DNA from: Sphingobium sp. SCG-1
GTDB taxonomy: Bacteria; Pseudomonadota; Alphaproteobacteria; Sphingomonadales; Sphingomonadaceae
Reading direction: 5' to 3'
NCBI RefSeq assembly: GCF_002953135.1
Contig: NZ_CP026372.1
Location: 744,001-808,000, forward strand
Length of the DNA: 64,000 bases
In this document: one piece after another, positions 36,092-44,939 of the stretch
How the letters are laid out: each line of letters opens with the position of its first letter
Position numbering within the stretch: position 1 is the first letter of the stretch
Program-made: the position numbers and the translations under genes
Notes under the pieces: model-generated
The model's database searches: none
Seen by the model: only the letters and a program-made list of their open reading frames with translations
Told to the model about the DNA's origin: nothing

Positions 36092-37218
36092 AGATCGTCT
36101 ATTTCACGCATTCGCTGCAATCATGCTGGAACCACGGCAATGCCCATTTCCTGCGCGGCGTATTGCGCGAATTGGCAGCGCTCGGTCATGAGGTGGTGGC
36201 GCTCGAACCGGAGGGCAATTGGAGCCTCGCCAACCTGCTTGCCGATCACGGCACGGCAGGGCTGATGCCGTTCCGCGACGCTTATCCAAGCTTGCGGAGC
36301 CGCAGCTACCAAACGGTGCCCGAGGCTTTAGGCTATCTCGACGATGCCGATCTGGTGATCGTCCACGAATGGAACGAGCCCGCGCTGGTCGCCGCAATAG
36401 GCAGCGCCCGGTTGCACGGCGGGCACTTCACCCTGCTTTTCCATGACACGCATCACCGTGCCGTCAGCGATCCCGATGCGATCCATGCGTTCGATCTGGA
36501 GTGCTATGACGGCGTTCTCGCGTTCGGCGAAGCCTTGCGCCAGGTCTATCGGGATTGGGGTTGGGGCAACCGCGTCTGGACGTGGCATGAGGCGGCGGAC
36601 GTTCGGCACTTCCACCCGCCTTTCATGGAGCGGCAGCGCGCCGGTCTCGTCTGGATCGGTAACTGGGGCGATGGCGAGCGGACGCAGGAACTGGAAAGCT
36701 ACCTGTTCGAGCCTGCGCGCGCGGCGGAGTTGCCGCTCGATATCCATGGTGTGCGCTATCCGGAAGAGGCGCTTGCGACCCTTGAGCGTTATGGCGTCGC
36801 CTATCGCGGCTGGGCGCCTAATGCCCGCGCACCAGAGATATTCGCGCGGCACCTTGCGACCGTCCATGTGCCGCGCCGCTACTATACGACGATATTGCCG
36901 GGCATTCCGACGATCCGCGTGTTCGAGGCGCTCGCCTGCGGTATCCCGCTCGTTTCGGCACCTTGGGAGGACAGCGAAAACCTGTTGCGGGTGGGTCAGG
37001 ACTTCCTGATGGCGCAGGATGGCAAGGCGATGACCGCGCATCTGCGTGCGATCGCCCATGATGCCGACCTCCGCAGTGCACTGGTGCGCAATGGCCTTGA
37101 GACCATCCGTGCCCGCCACACTTGTGCGCACCGTGTCCGCGAATTGCTGGACATCGTCGGCACGCTACGGCCCGATCAAGAGATGGCTACCCCACAACTC
37201 GAAGGGAGCGTCGCGTGA
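36088..37218 (+). CDS. CgeB-like glycosyltransferase (tandem copy 1)
   Basis: 376 aa, probable GT-B protein. Start MKIVYFTHSLQSCWNHGNAH, then FLRGVLRELAALGHEVVALE. The acceptor domain has TLLFHDTHHRAVSDPD, the donor half LVWIGNWGDGERTQELESYL, VHVPRRYYTTILPGIPTIRV and FEALACGIPLVSAPWEDSEN. The last is the CgeB/GT1 motif with the conserved Glu. CgeB proteins modify spore-coat or surface material in Bacillus; in proteobacteria their role is poorly known. Coupled by ATGA to the GT4 gene. Confidence 0.83.
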   Translation: MKIVYFTHSLQSCWNHGNAHFLRGVLRELAALGHEVVALEPEGNWSLANLLADHGTAGLMPFRDAYPSLRSRSYQTVPEALGYLDDADLVIVHEWNEPALVAAIGSARLHGGHFTLLFHDTHHRAVSDPDAIHAFDLECYDGVLAFGEALRQVYRDWGWGNRVWTWHEAADVRHFHPPFMERQRAGLVWIGNWGDGERTQELESYLFEPARAAELPLDIHGVRYPEEALATLERYGVAYRGWAPNARAPEIFARHLATVHVPRRYYTTILPGIPTIRVFEALACGIPLVSAPWEDSENLLRVGQDFLMAQDGKAMTAHLRAIAHDADLRSALVRNGLETIRARHTCAHRVRELLDIVGTLRPDQEMATPQLEGSVA

Positions 37219-38315
37219 AGATCGCCTTTTACGGGTCCAGCCTGCTATCCTCCTACTGGAACGGCGCGGCGACCTATTATCGCGGCATATTGCGCGAATT
37301 GGCAGCGCGTGGGCACGCCATCACCTTCTATGAACCCGACGCGTTCGATCGCCAGCAGCATCGTGATATCGATCCGCCGGAATGGGCGCGCGTCGTGGTC
37401 TATCCCGCGACGGCCGAAGCATTGGCCGAGGTGATCGCCGAAGCAGCGCAAGCCGATGTCGTCGTAAAGGCGAGCGGTGTCGGCGTGTTCGACGACGAAC
37501 TGCTCGAAGGCGTAATGGCGTCCGCCGCACCGCATGCGTTGCGCATCTTCTGGGATGTGGACGCGGCGGCGACGCTTGATGAAATGCGGGGGCAAGCGGA
37601 TCACGTGGTTCGTCGCGCCCTGCCGAAGCTGGACATGGTTCTGACCTATGGCGGCGGGCAGCCGGTGATCGACGCCTATCGCGGGTTTGGCGCGCGAACT
37701 TGTATCCCGGTCTATAATGCGCTCGATCCGACGAGCCACTTCCCGGTCCCGCCGGATCCGGATTTCCAGTGCGATCTCGCTTTCCTCGGCAACCGCCTCC
37801 CCGACCGGGAGGCACGTGTGGAAGAGTTCTTCCTGCGCGCTGCCGCGCTGCTGCCTGATCGGTCATTCCTGATCGGCGGCAATGGGTGGGAGAGCAAGGC
37901 GATGCCCGCAAACGTCCGCCATCGCGGCCATGTCTATACCGCGCAGCATAATGCCTTCAATTGCACGCCGCTGGCCGTCCTGAATGTGGCCCGCGACAGT
38001 ATGGCAAGCATCGGTTTCTCGCCTGCCACGCGCGTGTTCGAAGCGGCGGGCGCTGCCGCCTGCCTTATCACTGACGCATGGGAGGGGATCGAGATGTTCC
38101 TCACGCCCAATGAGGAAGTACTGGTCGCCCGCGACGGGCAGGACGTAGCCGACCATCTCTCCGCACTGACGGTCGAGCGCGCGCGGGAAATCGGTCTGGC
38201 CGCTCTGGCCCGCGTGAAGGCGGAGCATACCTACGCGCTACGCGGTGCGCAGGTTGATGAAATCCTGTCCACGCAGGCATCCATGCTCTCGGCAGCAAGG
38301 CTGGAAAGAGCATGA
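37215..38315 (+). CDS. CgeB-like glycosyltransferase (tandem copy 2)
   Basis: 366 aa. GTG start at 37215 overlapping the preceding stop (GTGA). It repeats the pattern of its neighbours: KIAFYGSSLLSSYWNGAATY, then YRGILRELAARGHAITFYEP; IFWDVDAAATLDEMRG in the middle; CDLAFLGNRLPDREARVEEF; and FSPATRVFEAAGAAACLITD near residue 275 followed by WEGIEMFLTPNEEVLVA. Annotated in many genomes as glycosyltransferase family 1 / CgeB. Donor and acceptor are unknown. Confidence 0.83.
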   Translation: MKIAFYGSSLLSSYWNGAATYYRGILRELAARGHAITFYEPDAFDRQQHRDIDPPEWARVVVYPATAEALAEVIAEAAQADVVVKASGVGVFDDELLEGVMASAAPHALRIFWDVDAAATLDEMRGQADHVVRRALPKLDMVLTYGGGQPVIDAYRGFGARTCIPVYNALDPTSHFPVPPDPDFQCDLAFLGNRLPDREARVEEFFLRAAALLPDRSFLIGGNGWESKAMPANVRHRGHVYTAQHNAFNCTPLAVLNVARDSMASIGFSPATRVFEAAGAAACLITDAWEGIEMFLTPNEEVLVARDGQDVADHLSALTVERAREIGLAALARVKAEHTYALRGAQVDEILSTQASMLSAARLERA

Positions 38316-39394
38316 AGCTCGTCGTCCTGGGCCTCAGCCTGTCGTCGTCGTGGGGCAATGGCCATGCCACGACGTACCGGGCGCTCCTTGCGGCCTTTGC
38401 CGCGCGCGGGCACGAGATACTGTTCCTCGAACGTAACGTCCCCTGGTATGCGAATGCGCGGGACTTCGACCAGCCGGATTATTGCCAACTCGCCTTCTAC
38501 GAGACTCTGGACGACCTTGCAGAATGGCGCGAAGCCATTGCCGGGGCCGACGCCGTCATGGTGGGTTCCTATGTTCCGGATGGCATTGCTGTCGGCCAGT
38601 TCGTGCAGCAAGTCGCGCGAGGAACGACCGCTTTCTATGACATAGACACGCCGGTCACACTGGCAGCGTTGGAACGAGGCGACTGCGCCTATATTTCGCC
38701 CGAGTTGATCCCCGGATACGACATCTATTTCTCGTTCACGGGTGGTCCAACCCTCTCGCGGCTAGAGCAGCAATATGTTTCTCCGGCGGCGCGCCCGCTC
38801 TACTGCTCGGTCGACGTGCAGTCTTACATGCCGCTGGATGTGCCGAAACAGTGGGACTTGAGTTACCTCGGCACCTATAGCGACGACCGCCAACCGACAT
38901 TGGAGCGGCTACTGATCGAACCTGCTCGCGCCCGTCCTGATCTGCGCTTTGTCGTGGCAGGGCCCCAATATCCCGATACGATCGAATGGCCGGACAATGT
39001 CGAGCGGATCGCGCATCTCCCCCCGGCGCAGCATGCCGCCTTCTATTCCGCCTCCCGCTATACATTGAACGTGACGCGTGCCGACATGATCGTGGCAGGC
39101 TGGTCGCCTTCAGTGCGGCTGTTCGAAGCGGCGGCATGTGGCACGCCTATCATCTCGGACGTCTGGCCGGGCCTCGACAGTGTGTTCGAACTGGAGTCGG
39201 AAATACTGCCTGCGACAAGCGGAGAAGACGTGGTGGCGGCACTCGACCGGGAGGGCGCGCGCATCGGCGAAGCGGCGCGCAGGCGCGTCCTTACCGCTCA
39301 CAGCGCAGAGCATCGCGCCGCCGAACTTGAGGCCTATCTGAAGGCCGCTCACGCATCGGCGGCTTCGGCAGCGCTCGCACAAAACGCACAATGA
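38312..39394 (+). CDS. CgeB-like glycosyltransferase (tandem copy 3)
   Basis: 360 aa, ATGA overlap with copy 2. Start MKLVVLGLSLSSSWGNGHAT, then TYRALLAAFAARGHEILFLE; AFYDIDTPVTLAALERGDC; WDLSYLGTYSDDRQPTLERL; and WSPSVRLFEAAACGTPIISD followed by WPGLDSVFELESEILPA. Copies 2 and 3 are closest to each other in motif wording. Three tandem paralogues suggest sequential additions to one acceptor, or a duplicated and specialised enzyme. Confidence 0.83.
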   Translation: MKLVVLGLSLSSSWGNGHATTYRALLAAFAARGHEILFLERNVPWYANARDFDQPDYCQLAFYETLDDLAEWREAIAGADAVMVGSYVPDGIAVGQFVQQVARGTTAFYDIDTPVTLAALERGDCAYISPELIPGYDIYFSFTGGPTLSRLEQQYVSPAARPLYCSVDVQSYMPLDVPKQWDLSYLGTYSDDRQPTLERLLIEPARARPDLRFVVAGPQYPDTIEWPDNVERIAHLPPAQHAAFYSASRYTLNVTRADMIVAGWSPSVRLFEAAACGTPIISDVWPGLDSVFELESEILPATSGEDVVAALDREGARIGEAARRRVLTAHSAEHRAAELEAYLKAAHASAASAALAQNAQ

Positions 39395-39416
39395 TAATGA
39401 ACAGGACGGGACACGC

Positions 39417-40421
39417 ATGACACGCACGGAAGAGACCTACATCCTTGTTGCAGGCGGGGCGGGCTTCATCGGTTCGCACCTGTGCCGCGCCTTGCTCGAT
39501 TCTGGCCATTCGGTGATCTGCGTCGATAATCTGCTGACGTCGCGTCGTGAGAACCTGCGCGATCTGGAGCCGCATCCCCGTTTCACGTTCATCGAGGCCG
39601 ATATCGTCGAGCCGCTGCCCGAGCAACTGCGCGCGCCCGACCTGAAGATCAGCCGCATCTACAACATGGCCTGCGCCGCATCGCCGCCGCTCTATCAGGC
39701 GGACCCGGAACATACGATGCTCACCAATGTGATGGGCAGCGACCGGCTATTGCGACTTGCGGAAGAAAAGGGCGCGCGCTTCCTGCTGAGTTCCACCAGC
39801 GAAGTCTATGGCGATCCGGAACAGCACCCTCAGCGCGAGGAATATCGCGGATGGGTCAGCTGCACTGGTCCGCGCGCCTGTTATGACGAGGGCAAACGCG
39901 CAGCCGAAGCGATGACGTTCGATTTCGCCCGGCTCGGCCGTGCAGACGTTCGCGTCGCGCGAATTTTCAATACCTACGGCCCGAACATGGACCCCAATGA
40001 CGGGCGCGTGGTCTCGAACCTGCTATGTCAGGCGCTGACGGGGCAGGAGATCACCATCTATGGCGATGGATCGCAGACGCGCAGCTTTTGCTATGTGTCG
40101 GACATGGTTGATGGGCTGATGGCGTTGATGGAGGCTGAAGTAGACGGTCTAACGCCAATCAATCTTGGCAATCCGGAGGAGTATAGCGTGGCCGAGCTAG
40201 CCGAGCAGGTGATCGCTCTGGTCGGCACCCGCGCGAAGGTTGTACACAAGCCGTTGCCCATCGACGATCCGCGCCGCCGCCGTCCCGACATCAACCTCGC
40301 CCGTCAACATCTTGGATGGGTGCCTAAAGTGCCTCTTGCCGAGGGACTGGCGCATACCTGCGCATGGTTTTCCACGGAAGTCAGCGCGAACGAAGGGTTG
40401 TGCCCGATCGCGGCCGAATGA
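39417..40421 (+). CDS. UDP-glucuronate decarboxylase (UDP-xylose synthase)
   Basis: 334 aa extended SDR making UDP-xylose from UDP-glucuronate. VAGGAGFIGSHLCRALLDSG near residue 12; MACAASPPLYQADPEHTMLT near 80, the UXS fingerprint; LLSSTSEVYGDPEQHPQREE near 117; SCTGPRACYDEGKRAAEAM near 145 with the YxxxK pair; and FNTYGPNMDPNDGRVVSN. It lies 22 bases after the last CgeB-like gene, so it is likely the final gene of the operon. It tells that xylose, or a sugar made from it, is one donor used by the glycosyltransferases upstream. Confidence 0.9.
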   Translation: MTRTEETYILVAGGAGFIGSHLCRALLDSGHSVICVDNLLTSRRENLRDLEPHPRFTFIEADIVEPLPEQLRAPDLKISRIYNMACAASPPLYQADPEHTMLTNVMGSDRLLRLAEEKGARFLLSSTSEVYGDPEQHPQREEYRGWVSCTGPRACYDEGKRAAEAMTFDFARLGRADVRVARIFNTYGPNMDPNDGRVVSNLLCQALTGQEITIYGDGSQTRSFCYVSDMVDGLMALMEAEVDGLTPINLGNPEEYSVAELAEQVIALVGTRAKVVHKPLPIDDPRRRRPDINLARQHLGWVPKVPLAEGLAHTCAWFSTEVSANEGLCPIAAE

Positions 40422-40443
40422 AGATCGGATGACTCCGCTCAAT

Positions 40444-40608
40444 CTACCTGAGTTGGGGAGGGCGACGCATCCGCAACGTCTCGACGGCCTTGCGATAGGC
40501 AAGATCCCAATCGAATTGATCGCGCATTTCCTGCCGCTTCTGCCCATGTCGTTGGTTACGCTCTTCGGCATAACGCATATCTTCTCTCCGTTCGCCCCGC
40601 TCTACCAT
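40444..40608 (-). CDS. Possible 54-aa charged small protein
   Basis: Minus-strand frame MVERGERREDMRYAEERNQR..., ending LRMRRPPQLR. It is rich in Arg and Glu with alternating acidic and basic residues, as in a single long helix, and contains FDWDLAYRKAVETLRM. The ribosome binding site is poor (CCAGAG). No family recognised. The amino-acid texture looks coding, but the evidence is composition only. It lies antisense and downstream of the UDP-xylose synthase gene. The remaining 40609-40846 shows no gene. Confidence 0.35.
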   Translation of the reverse strand: MVERGERREDMRYAEERNQRHGQKRQEMRDQFDWDLAYRKAVETLRMRRPPQLR

Positions 40609-40846
40609 CTCTGGTTTACGGCTCTGTGACGCTCGTCACGTCAATGCTCATCTGCGGACTCGCGAGGCTGAGCGTAAAATATGATGCACGGGCCGTCGGA
40701 ACAATCTTCTGGGCACTAACACAGATCAGGCGGCCTTGAAGCCTTGGCGTCACGTAGGGAAAGGTAATTTCAATGGTTTAGCGTGGACCCATCCTGCGCC
40801 TGAGTGGTTGCATAACTGAGTCCGCAGATCCTGTCAGGAGGACACT

Positions 40847-41299
40847 ATGGATGGTTTGTATGGAATGATGAGCGTCGCAGGGCCGATACTGCTCGCGGCG
40901 GTTCTGCTCTACGCAATATGGAGCAACAGGAGAAAACGAAGTGCTGCCGATCTCGCGGAGACAGAGCGCGGGACAAGGGCGCTCCGTGAAGAACTGAATC
41001 GGGAGGATAAGGCGCGTTCAACGAGTGCGGTGACTCCATCAACATCCTCAAACCCCGGCGTCGTCCGGCAGGAGGATGAGCCGCACGGAATAGCTCGACC
41101 CAATCTGTCGACCGAGCATCAGCCTATCGGTGGCGCCCAGCATCCCCGCGATACGCTGGATCGCGAGCCGAAGCGCGACCCGCTCTCGAAAGGCGCGATC
41201 CCAAGCAATTACGATCCAGCCACGAGTAAGCGGGTCGGAGACGGTGAGACGGCTGCGGACGCGGAAGCCGCTCGCGTGGCCAAGCCGGGACGGGCCTGA
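40847..41299 (+). CDS. Small single-pass membrane protein
   Basis: 150 aa. One N-terminal helix (VAGPILLAAVLLYAIWSNRR, residues 10-29) is followed by a long, hydrophilic, probably disordered cytosolic tail rich in Arg, Glu, Asp, Ser and Pro. AGGAGG precedes the ATG with good spacing. No domain recognised; similar one-helix plus tail proteins are common and unnamed in sphingomonads. Confidence 0.65.
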   Translation: MDGLYGMMSVAGPILLAAVLLYAIWSNRRKRSAADLAETERGTRALREELNREDKARSTSAVTPSTSSNPGVVRQEDEPHGIARPNLSTEHQPIGGAQHPRDTLDREPKRDPLSKGAIPSNYDPATSKRVGDGETAADAEAARVAKPGRA

Positions 41300-41413
41300 A
41301 CCATAATGTTGTAAGCGGACGCCGGTTCACATGCGTTAACGCAGTGACCGGCCCAATCCTTCAATCTGGCGGCTCGTCAACGCAGTCGCCTGCGCCAAGC
41401 TAAAGAGGAAAAT

Positions 41414-41857
41414 ATGCAATTGTCGCATAACGCCCTGGTAGCGGTCGTCGATGGCAGCAAGATGCTGTTTTTCAGGAATGAGGGGGATGCGGTCCATCCG
41501 AACCTGACTGTCGAATATGGGGAAGAGAAGCCCAACCCGCCGGATCGCGATCAGAAGACCGACGCACAGGGACAAAGGCCGTCAAGCGCCACCCCCGGTC
41601 AGGAGTCCACTGCCGAAACGGATTATCATCGCCAAGCCAAGGACGAGTTTGCCGCACATGCCGCCGAGGAATTGAAGGCGCGCGCGTTGCGCAATGATTT
41701 CGACGATCTCGTGATCGTCGCCGCACCGAAGGTGCTGGGCGAAATGCGCAAGCATTACCACAAGGAAGTATCTGCACGGATACGGGCGGAAGTACCCAAG
41801 GATCTGACCGGCCACACGCCAGACCGGATCGAAGCCATATTGTCGGAGAAAGTGTAG
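41414..41857 (+). CDS. Host attachment family protein
   Basis: 147 aa, Host_attach/baeRF-like fold. It begins with ALVAVVDGSKMLFFRNEGD, a typical first strand and turn. The middle is a charged linker, and the C-terminal half has FAAHAAEELKARALRNDFDD followed by LVIVAAPKVLGEMRKHYHKE and IRAEVPKDLTGHTPDRIEA. The family was named from Agrobacterium plant attachment. The fold resembles archaeal release-factor eRF1 domain 3, so a translational or stress role is equally possible. AAAGAGGA is the ribosome binding site. Confidence 0.87.
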   Translation: MQLSHNALVAVVDGSKMLFFRNEGDAVHPNLTVEYGEEKPNPPDRDQKTDAQGQRPSSATPGQESTAETDYHRQAKDEFAAHAAEELKARALRNDFDDLVIVAAPKVLGEMRKHYHKEVSARIRAEVPKDLTGHTPDRIEAILSEKV

Positions 41858-41860
41858 GCC

Positions 41861-42022
41861 ATGCGCACGGCGCTGTTCCTCTTGACCATGCTCGCTGGTT
41901 CAGCCGTCGTCGCATGGCGGAGCAGCAGGCGGCATGAACCGGCGTTGTGTCGGCGGACGCAGGACCGGCTGACGCTTGCAGCGGTTCCTACAGCCGCTGA
42001 GATCAACGTGCCGATTAGCTGA
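41861..42022 (+). CDS. Possible 53-aa membrane micropeptide
   Basis: Begins 3 bases after the host-attachment stop: MRTALFLLTMLAGSAVVAWR is a good membrane helix or uncleaved signal, followed by a basic tail ending EINVPIS. Its TGA lies 2 bases before the ATG of the next gene, so translation could be coupled on both sides. No separate ribosome binding site is seen. Support is position and hydrophobicity only. Confidence 0.35.
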   Translation: MRTALFLLTMLAGSAVVAWRSSRRHEPALCRRTQDRLTLAAVPTAAEINVPIS

Positions 42023-42024
42023 AG

Positions 42025-42861
42025 ATGCGTATCCACCACCTGAATTGCGGCACCTGCTGTCCGGTCGGGGGACGCCTTTTTGACGGCGCGTCCGACGGAC
42101 CGCTGGCACGGCTCGTCTGCCACTGCCTTTTGATTGAAACGGAGAGCGGGCTGGTGCTGGTGGATACCGGCTTCGGTACACGCGACATTGCGCATCCGCG
42201 GGAGCGACTGTCTAACTTCTTTCGCGCCTTGAACAACATTCAACTTCGCACTCAAGAAACCGCGTTGGCGCAGGTCAGGGCGCTGGGGTTGGATCCGGCA
42301 GACGTTCGTCACATCGTCATCACCCATCTTGATTTCGACCATGCAGGTGGAATTGAGGATTTCCCCAACGCTATAGTGCATGTGACGGCGCGCGAAAAAG
42401 ATGCCGCTTCCCATCGCAATGGCGGCGCATTCGTTGGCACGCGGCGCTATCGCCCGCAGCAATGGGATGAGGATGTGTCCTGGCGGCTGTACCCGTTTGG
42501 CACCGGAGAAGGCTGGTTCGGTTTCGACGCAGTGCGCGATCTGGAAGGATTGCCGCCGGAGATATTGCTGATTCCGCTGGCCGGGCATACGTGGGGCCAT
42601 TCCGGTGTGGCGGTGCAAGGACCGGACGGCTGGCTGCTCCATGCGGCAGATGCCTATTTCTACCGCGGGGAGATCGGATCGAAAGCCTATGAATGCCCAC
42701 CCGGCCTGCGCGGATACCAGAGCTTGATGGAGGTCGATCGCGGTGCCCGGCTGCGCAATCAGGCGCGTCTGCGGCAACTGTCGCTCGAGCATGGCGAGCA
42801 TGTTCGCATCTTTTGCGCGCATGACGCGGTTGAGTTCGATTTGCTCAGCAGCGCCGCATGA
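42025..42861 (+). CDS. MBL-fold metallohydrolase (AHL-lactonase-like)
   Basis: 278 aa. The zinc motif HxDxDH-like THLDFDHAGGIEDFPNA lies near residue 95, PLAGHTWGHSGVAV near 190 and LLHAADAYFYR near 209. It opens MRIHHLNCGTCCPVGGRLFD. The layout matches class B metallo-hydrolases that include N-acyl-homoserine lactonases and lactone or ester hydrolases. No signal peptide. No luxI/luxR is in the window, so quorum quenching is only one option. The patatin gene starts inside its stop. Confidence 0.87.
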   Translation: MRIHHLNCGTCCPVGGRLFDGASDGPLARLVCHCLLIETESGLVLVDTGFGTRDIAHPRERLSNFFRALNNIQLRTQETALAQVRALGLDPADVRHIVITHLDFDHAGGIEDFPNAIVHVTAREKDAASHRNGGAFVGTRRYRPQQWDEDVSWRLYPFGTGEGWFGFDAVRDLEGLPPEILLIPLAGHTWGHSGVAVQGPDGWLLHAADAYFYRGEIGSKAYECPPGLRGYQSLMEVDRGARLRNQARLRQLSLEHGEHVRIFCAHDAVEFDLLSSAA

Positions 42862-43910
42862 CTCCGAACGAAATGGCGGGTACTTCGATCGGGTTGATCC
42901 TCGCGGGCGGCATCGGCCTGGGCGCATTCCAGGCCGGACTATTCGAGGCTTTACAGGAAGAGTCGGGGCTCCGGATTGAAGTTGTTGCGGGATCGTCTAT
43001 CGGCGCCATCAATGGCGCGATCATTGCCGGCAACGCGCCCGAAAACCGGCTGGCGATGCTCAGCCGCTTCTGGCAGCGAGTGGAAACCGAAACCTTTGCC
43101 GCTCTCCCAAATTTTATGGAGAATGATGGCTGGCATAAAGTGCAGAGCATCACGAGCACGATAATGGCGCGCATCGGCGGCGTTCCGGGATTGCTGCGCC
43201 CATCCGCTGTCGCATTTACCAAGGCGGGCTGTGGCCCGAGCCTCTATGATGCCTCGCCCACGCGCCAGACGCTTGAAGAACTCGTGGATTTCGGTCTGCT
43301 TAATTCCGGTAGCGTGCGCTTCTGCCTTTGCGCGACGGATATCGAAACTGGTGAGCCAGTCTTCTTCGACACCCATGCAGGGGACAGGATCACGCCTGCC
43401 CACATCCTCGCCAGTGGCGCGCTGATGCCCAATCTTCCGGTGGTCGAGATAGACGGGCGGTTTTTTTCCGACGGAGGCCTGTCCGCCAACGCGCCGATGG
43501 AGCCTTTTCTTTCATCGGAGCGGCAGGGCGACCTGCCACGATGGATGGTCCTGGCCGATCTGTTCACGCGTCGCGGAGCGCCGCCGCAGTCCCTGGCCGA
43601 GGCGGCAGAGCGCGCAAATGATCTGAAATACGCGATGCAAACGCATGTGCGTCTGGCAGGGTTGGTGCGGGAACGAAGGCTTGAAGCCGCGGCACCGCAA
43701 AAGAGCGGTGGGCGGGGAACCGACCTTATCGTGGTCGATCATCATGAACCCGATGAGCCTAGCAGGATGGAGAAGGTGTTCGACTTCTCGCGCGCGACGC
43801 TACGCCGGCGTTGGTTCGCGGGCCGTGAAGCCGCGCAAGCGGCACTCGAACAAATACGAAAGGGAGGGGCGGAAGCTGCACCGGGTCTTCGCGTTCACGA
43901 TCTGACGTAA
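42858..43910 (+). CDS. Patatin-like phospholipase family protein
   Basis: 350 aa acyl hydrolase. The oxyanion loop is LILAGGIGLGAFQAGLFEAL near residue 13. The nucleophile is in VVAGSSIGAINGAIIAGNAP near 50 (GxSxG), and the dyad Asp in RFFSDGGLSANAPMEPFL near 203 (DGG). It acts on lipid acyl esters in the cytosol or at the membrane. ATGA overlap with the MBL-fold gene makes a two-gene unit, so both may process an ester or lactone substrate (inference). Confidence 0.88.
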   Translation: MTPNEMAGTSIGLILAGGIGLGAFQAGLFEALQEESGLRIEVVAGSSIGAINGAIIAGNAPENRLAMLSRFWQRVETETFAALPNFMENDGWHKVQSITSTIMARIGGVPGLLRPSAVAFTKAGCGPSLYDASPTRQTLEELVDFGLLNSGSVRFCLCATDIETGEPVFFDTHAGDRITPAHILASGALMPNLPVVEIDGRFFSDGGLSANAPMEPFLSSERQGDLPRWMVLADLFTRRGAPPQSLAEAAERANDLKYAMQTHVRLAGLVRERRLEAAAPQKSGGRGTDLIVVDHHEPDEPSRMEKVFDFSRATLRRRWFAGREAAQAALEQIRKGGAEAAPGLRVHDLT

Positions 43911-44022
43911 TCGCGAAGCAATTGGACGTCGCTGCATTGGTGGCGCGGACCTTGTCCATTGCCATGGTGTTGATGTGGTGGATGACAAATCGCTTGGAAC
44001 AACCGCATAATGGAGAGCAAAC

Positions 44023-44262
44023 ATGAGCCATGTTGAAGACCGCGACGAGGAAGCCGCCCGCAACCGTGGTGCGCCGCCAGCGGAAGGTGTGGGTGAAGTT
44101 AAGGGCTCCGGCGCTGGCGCAGGCGGCGGAGGCAATCCGGAAGACTATGATGTCGATGCGGTTGGCGGCAGCGGCGTTGGCACGTCCGGCCAATCCTCCC
44201 CGCAACCGGTAGAAGGCGACGAAGAGGTCGCCCCGCCATCTGAGGGATCGCCGAAGGGCTGA
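44023..44262 (+). CDS. Small Gly/Glu-rich disordered protein
   Basis: 79 aa, acidic and hydrophilic: MSHVEDRDEEAARNRGAPPA, a glycine-rich centre (GSGAGAGGGGN) and an acidic proline-rich end. GGAGAG precedes the ATG by 6 bases. No family. The composition resembles hydrophilin-like stress proteins that protect against desiccation, a guess from composition and neighbourhood. Confidence 0.55.
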   Translation: MSHVEDRDEEAARNRGAPPAEGVGEVKGSGAGAGGGGNPEDYDVDAVGGSGVGTSGQSSPQPVEGDEEVAPPSEGSPKG

Positions 44263-44369
44263 GGAATTGGCACCGCGCTATGATGGGTTAGCGGCACGGG
44301 ACTCATCATTTGGCTGCGGCGCGCTAAAATGAAGACATCCCGACCCAATCGCTCGTGGGTATCAGGGAG

Positions 44370-44406
44370 ACGGCCCCGCTGCTGACCCGCAATCACGCGG
44401 GGCCGT
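44370..44406. terminator. Strong hairpin between convergent genes
   Basis: A 10-bp perfect GC stem: ACGGCCCCGC (44370-44379) with GCGGGGCCGT (44397-44406), 17-base loop, 7 bases before the end of the minus-strand glycosylase gene. No T tract on either side. Probably a transcription stop for the gene ending at 44262. Confidence 0.45.
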
Positions 44407-44412
44407 CACTCC

Positions 44413-44919
44413 TTAAGATCGCAGCACTTCGCGCAATGCCGTCCAGGCTGCGTACTTTACCGAAAGGTCGACGGCGTGTGCGGGGCTGCTGGATGGCAGT
44501 GGGATCAACGCCAGCTCTTTCACGGGCGCCAAGGCTTTCACGCCTTGCATGAACGCCGTTTTCCCATTGAATGCGACCGCGGCCAGATTGGGCAGCGTGC
44601 CTACGAAATCCACCAGCATATTGGGTTCGATGTCCCGCATGGCGGCATCCAGACTGCCGCGCCGGCTGGCGCTCGCCACCACATCCCAAAGCCCGATCCG
44701 GTGCTGTCGGAGCGTAGCCAACCGATCGGAATAATCCAGCGCCCTGAGTGGTACGTCTATTACGCCGCCTACCAGATTCCAGAAGTGGTTGCGCGGATGT
44801 GCGTAATATTGGCTCGCCTGCAATGACTTGTCGCCGGGGAGACTGCCAAGGATGAGCAAGCGCGTGTCGGCATCAACAATCGGAGGTAGTCCCCGTTTAA
44901 GATCGTCGGCATTGCTCAC
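44413..44919 (-). CDS. DNA-deoxyinosine glycosylase (uracil-DNA glycosylase superfamily)
   Basis: 168 aa. LLILGSLPGDKSLQASQYYA near residue 25 and YAHPRNHFWNLVGG are the fingerprint of the family acting on hypoxanthine (deaminated adenine) in DNA. GLWDVVASASRRGSLD and LPSSSPAHAVDLS near the C-terminus complete the fold. It begins base-excision repair. It lies 20 bases downstream of the alcohol dehydrogenase gene on the same strand, so it may be the last gene of that operon. Confidence 0.9.
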   Translation of the reverse strand: MSNADDLKRGLPPIVDADTRLLILGSLPGDKSLQASQYYAHPRNHFWNLVGGVIDVPLRALDYSDRLATLRQHRIGLWDVVASASRRGSLDAAMRDIEPNMLVDFVGTLPNLAAVAFNGKTAFMQGVKALAPVKELALIPLPSSSPAHAVDLSVKYAAWTALREVLRS

Positions 44920-44939
44920 CCTTGCATTGTAGTGGAGCG

